DNA of 6,180 nt from Planctomycetaceae bacterium. Lineage in GTDB: Bacteria > Planctomycetota > Planctomycetia > Pirellulales > Thermoguttaceae. Shown in pieces: positions 5,501 to 6,180 of this stretch. The stretch's first letter is position 1. Every line of letters starts with the position of its first letter. Made by a program: the position numbers and the translations under genes. The stretch covers positions 1-6,180 of the forward strand of contig JAITAZ010000371.1 of the NCBI GenBank assembly GCA_031283825.1, in the 5' to 3' direction. The notes beneath the pieces are model-generated. The model worked only from the letters and a program-made list of their open reading frames with translations. It was not told the origin of the DNA and did no database searches.

Positions 5501-5570
5501 ATTCATCTCACCCCATAATTTTTGTAACAATAATTTTCTAAAGAGACAAAAGAAACCAAAGAGATAAAAA

Positions 5571-5659
5571 CTAACGGTCAATGGAAAGCAATATCAGGAC
5601 ACAAATTGACAAATTTTCGTCCCGCAAGTGTCCCACGAATGCTTTCCATTGACCATTAG
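5571..5659 (-). terminator. Long stem with T-run, likely terminator overlapping the upstream stop codon
   Basis: Arms 5571-5590 and 5640-5659 pair over 20 bp. The only non-Watson-Crick position (5575 with 5655) is C-A on the plus strand but G-U in the minus-strand RNA. A 6-by-6 internal loop leads to a second in-register stem, GGACAC (5597-5602) with GTGTCC (5628-5633). On the minus strand the stem is followed at once by TTTTT (5570-5566). The TAA stop of the nucleotidyltransferase gene (5658-5656) lies inside the first arm. The T-run and wobble both favour a minus-strand RNA role, most simply termination. The long loop is unusual, so an inserted palindromic repeat recruited as a terminator is an alternative. 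Confidence 0.6.
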
Positions 5660-6180
5660 GGATTCTTGAAAAAGTCTGATTTTATTGCGTTTTGATATTC
5701 TTCCGGAGTTCCGAATGACAAGTGGAAATCAATATTGAATTGCTCGATGTGATTTTCATTTTTTGCCAAGATATTATAAATTCCGCTAACGAAATATTCG
5801 TTATACATGCAGGTTGAGAAATATTCCTTTGCGGCGTTTTCAAAAATTTCTTTGTTCTTGAAATAATATGCGCCGCAAATTGCTCTGTTGCTGGTTACTT
5901 TTTTTTCAATAGTTCCGATAATATTTTTATTAGAGTCGTATTTCAAAAAACTATATTTTGGGTCGCTCGATTGAAAGGTCAACAAAGCACCGTCGATAAG
6001 TTGACGTTTTTTTTCGTCTCTACAAAAATCATAAAACGAATAACTTCTGAATAAATGATCGCAGTCGTTGAATATAATCGGCATGTTGTCGTCAATTTCT
6101 TTACATCCCTCAAGACACGTAAGAACCGCGCCGTTTAAGACGTCGTCGATAATATTAATAATCGCGTCGGGGTAAAATTG
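5656..6180 (-). CDS. Sugar nucleotidyltransferase, 3' part only (5' end beyond the window)
   Basis: 174 residues are visible and the frame is open to position 6180, so the gene starts outside the window. The ATG at 6084 is internal: upstream codons read DDVLNGAVLTCLEGCKEIDDN and continue the family pattern. Recognisable features of NTP_transferase proteins are IIFNDCDHLF (the nucleotide/metal site near the conserved aspartate), SSDPKYSFLKYDSNKNIIGTIEKK (the EKK sugar-phosphate region), SNRAICGAYYFKN, and FGTPEEY near the C-terminus. Such enzymes join a sugar 1-phosphate and an NTP to an activated sugar plus pyrophosphate, in the cytoplasm, usually for capsule, lipopolysaccharide or glycoprotein sugars. 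The N-terminal GXGXR-type signature that would help assign the substrate is missing from view. It ends in a terminator-like stem. Confidence 0.8.
   Translation of the reverse strand, partial: QFYPDAIINIIDDVLNGAVLTCLEGCKEIDDNMPIIFNDCDHLFRSYSFYDFCRDEKKRQLIDGALLTFQSSDPKYSFLKYDSNKNIIGTIEKKVTSNRAICGAYYFKNKEIFENAAKEYFSTCMYNEYFVSGIYNILAKNENHIEQFNIDFHLSFGTPEEYQNAIKSDFFKNP

Noticed and set aside
5656..6084. Complete 142-residue protein starting at the ATG at 6084
   Set aside because: The frame is open upstream to the window edge and the upstream residues continue the nucleotidyltransferase pattern, so this ATG is internal.

Overview
The window looks like chromosomal DNA from an AT-rich member of the Planctomycetes-Verrucomicrobia-Lentisphaerae group, most likely a planctomycete. 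Two points support this. The dominant gene encodes a huge secreted protein of the HzsA-related (hydrazine synthase alpha-like) cytochrome family, fused to a LamG-like domain, a type of architecture I associate with planctomycetes. The small gene downstream resembles a double zinc-ribbon membrane protein that I also associate with that phylum. This placement comes from memory of the families, not from a search.

All three supportable genes lie on the minus strand, so transcription runs right to left. At the right edge (5656-6180) is the 3' part of a sugar nucleotidyltransferase gene. Its reading frame stays open to the window edge. It ends in a 20-bp stem that overlaps its own stop codon and is followed by five T residues on the minus strand, which looks like an intrinsic terminator. 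A 281-bp intergenic region (5290-5570) then carries a near-consensus sigma-70 promoter (TTGACA-N17-TATACT), a dyad overlapping the -35 box, a direct repeat at the predicted transcription start, two hairpins in the leader and a clear Shine-Dalgarno sequence. This promoter serves the 1282-residue gene (1441-5289). The protein has a signal peptide, a LamG-like domain, a helical linker, a PD40-type beta-propeller, an HZS-alpha-like middle domain and a C-terminal part with two CXXCH haem c motifs.

A 191-bp gap with a perfect 14-bp tandem repeat separates it from the 214-residue zinc-ribbon/membrane/acidic-tail protein (605-1249). The 3-kb-scale layout gives no operon evidence: each gap is long, and the large gene has its own promoter and an upstream terminator.

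The left 604 bp hold no gene I can support, but they are rich in repeats. There is a REP-like palindrome (181-240), then two facing arrays of five GGGGAC units at an exact 9-bp period. These arrays pair in register as one 224-bp inverted repeat (278-501), and are surrounded by further short direct repeats. This resembles a MITE- or REPIN-like non-autonomous element. The most distinctive items are this element, the modular haem protein with its regulated-looking leader, and the reversal of base skew inside that single gene.
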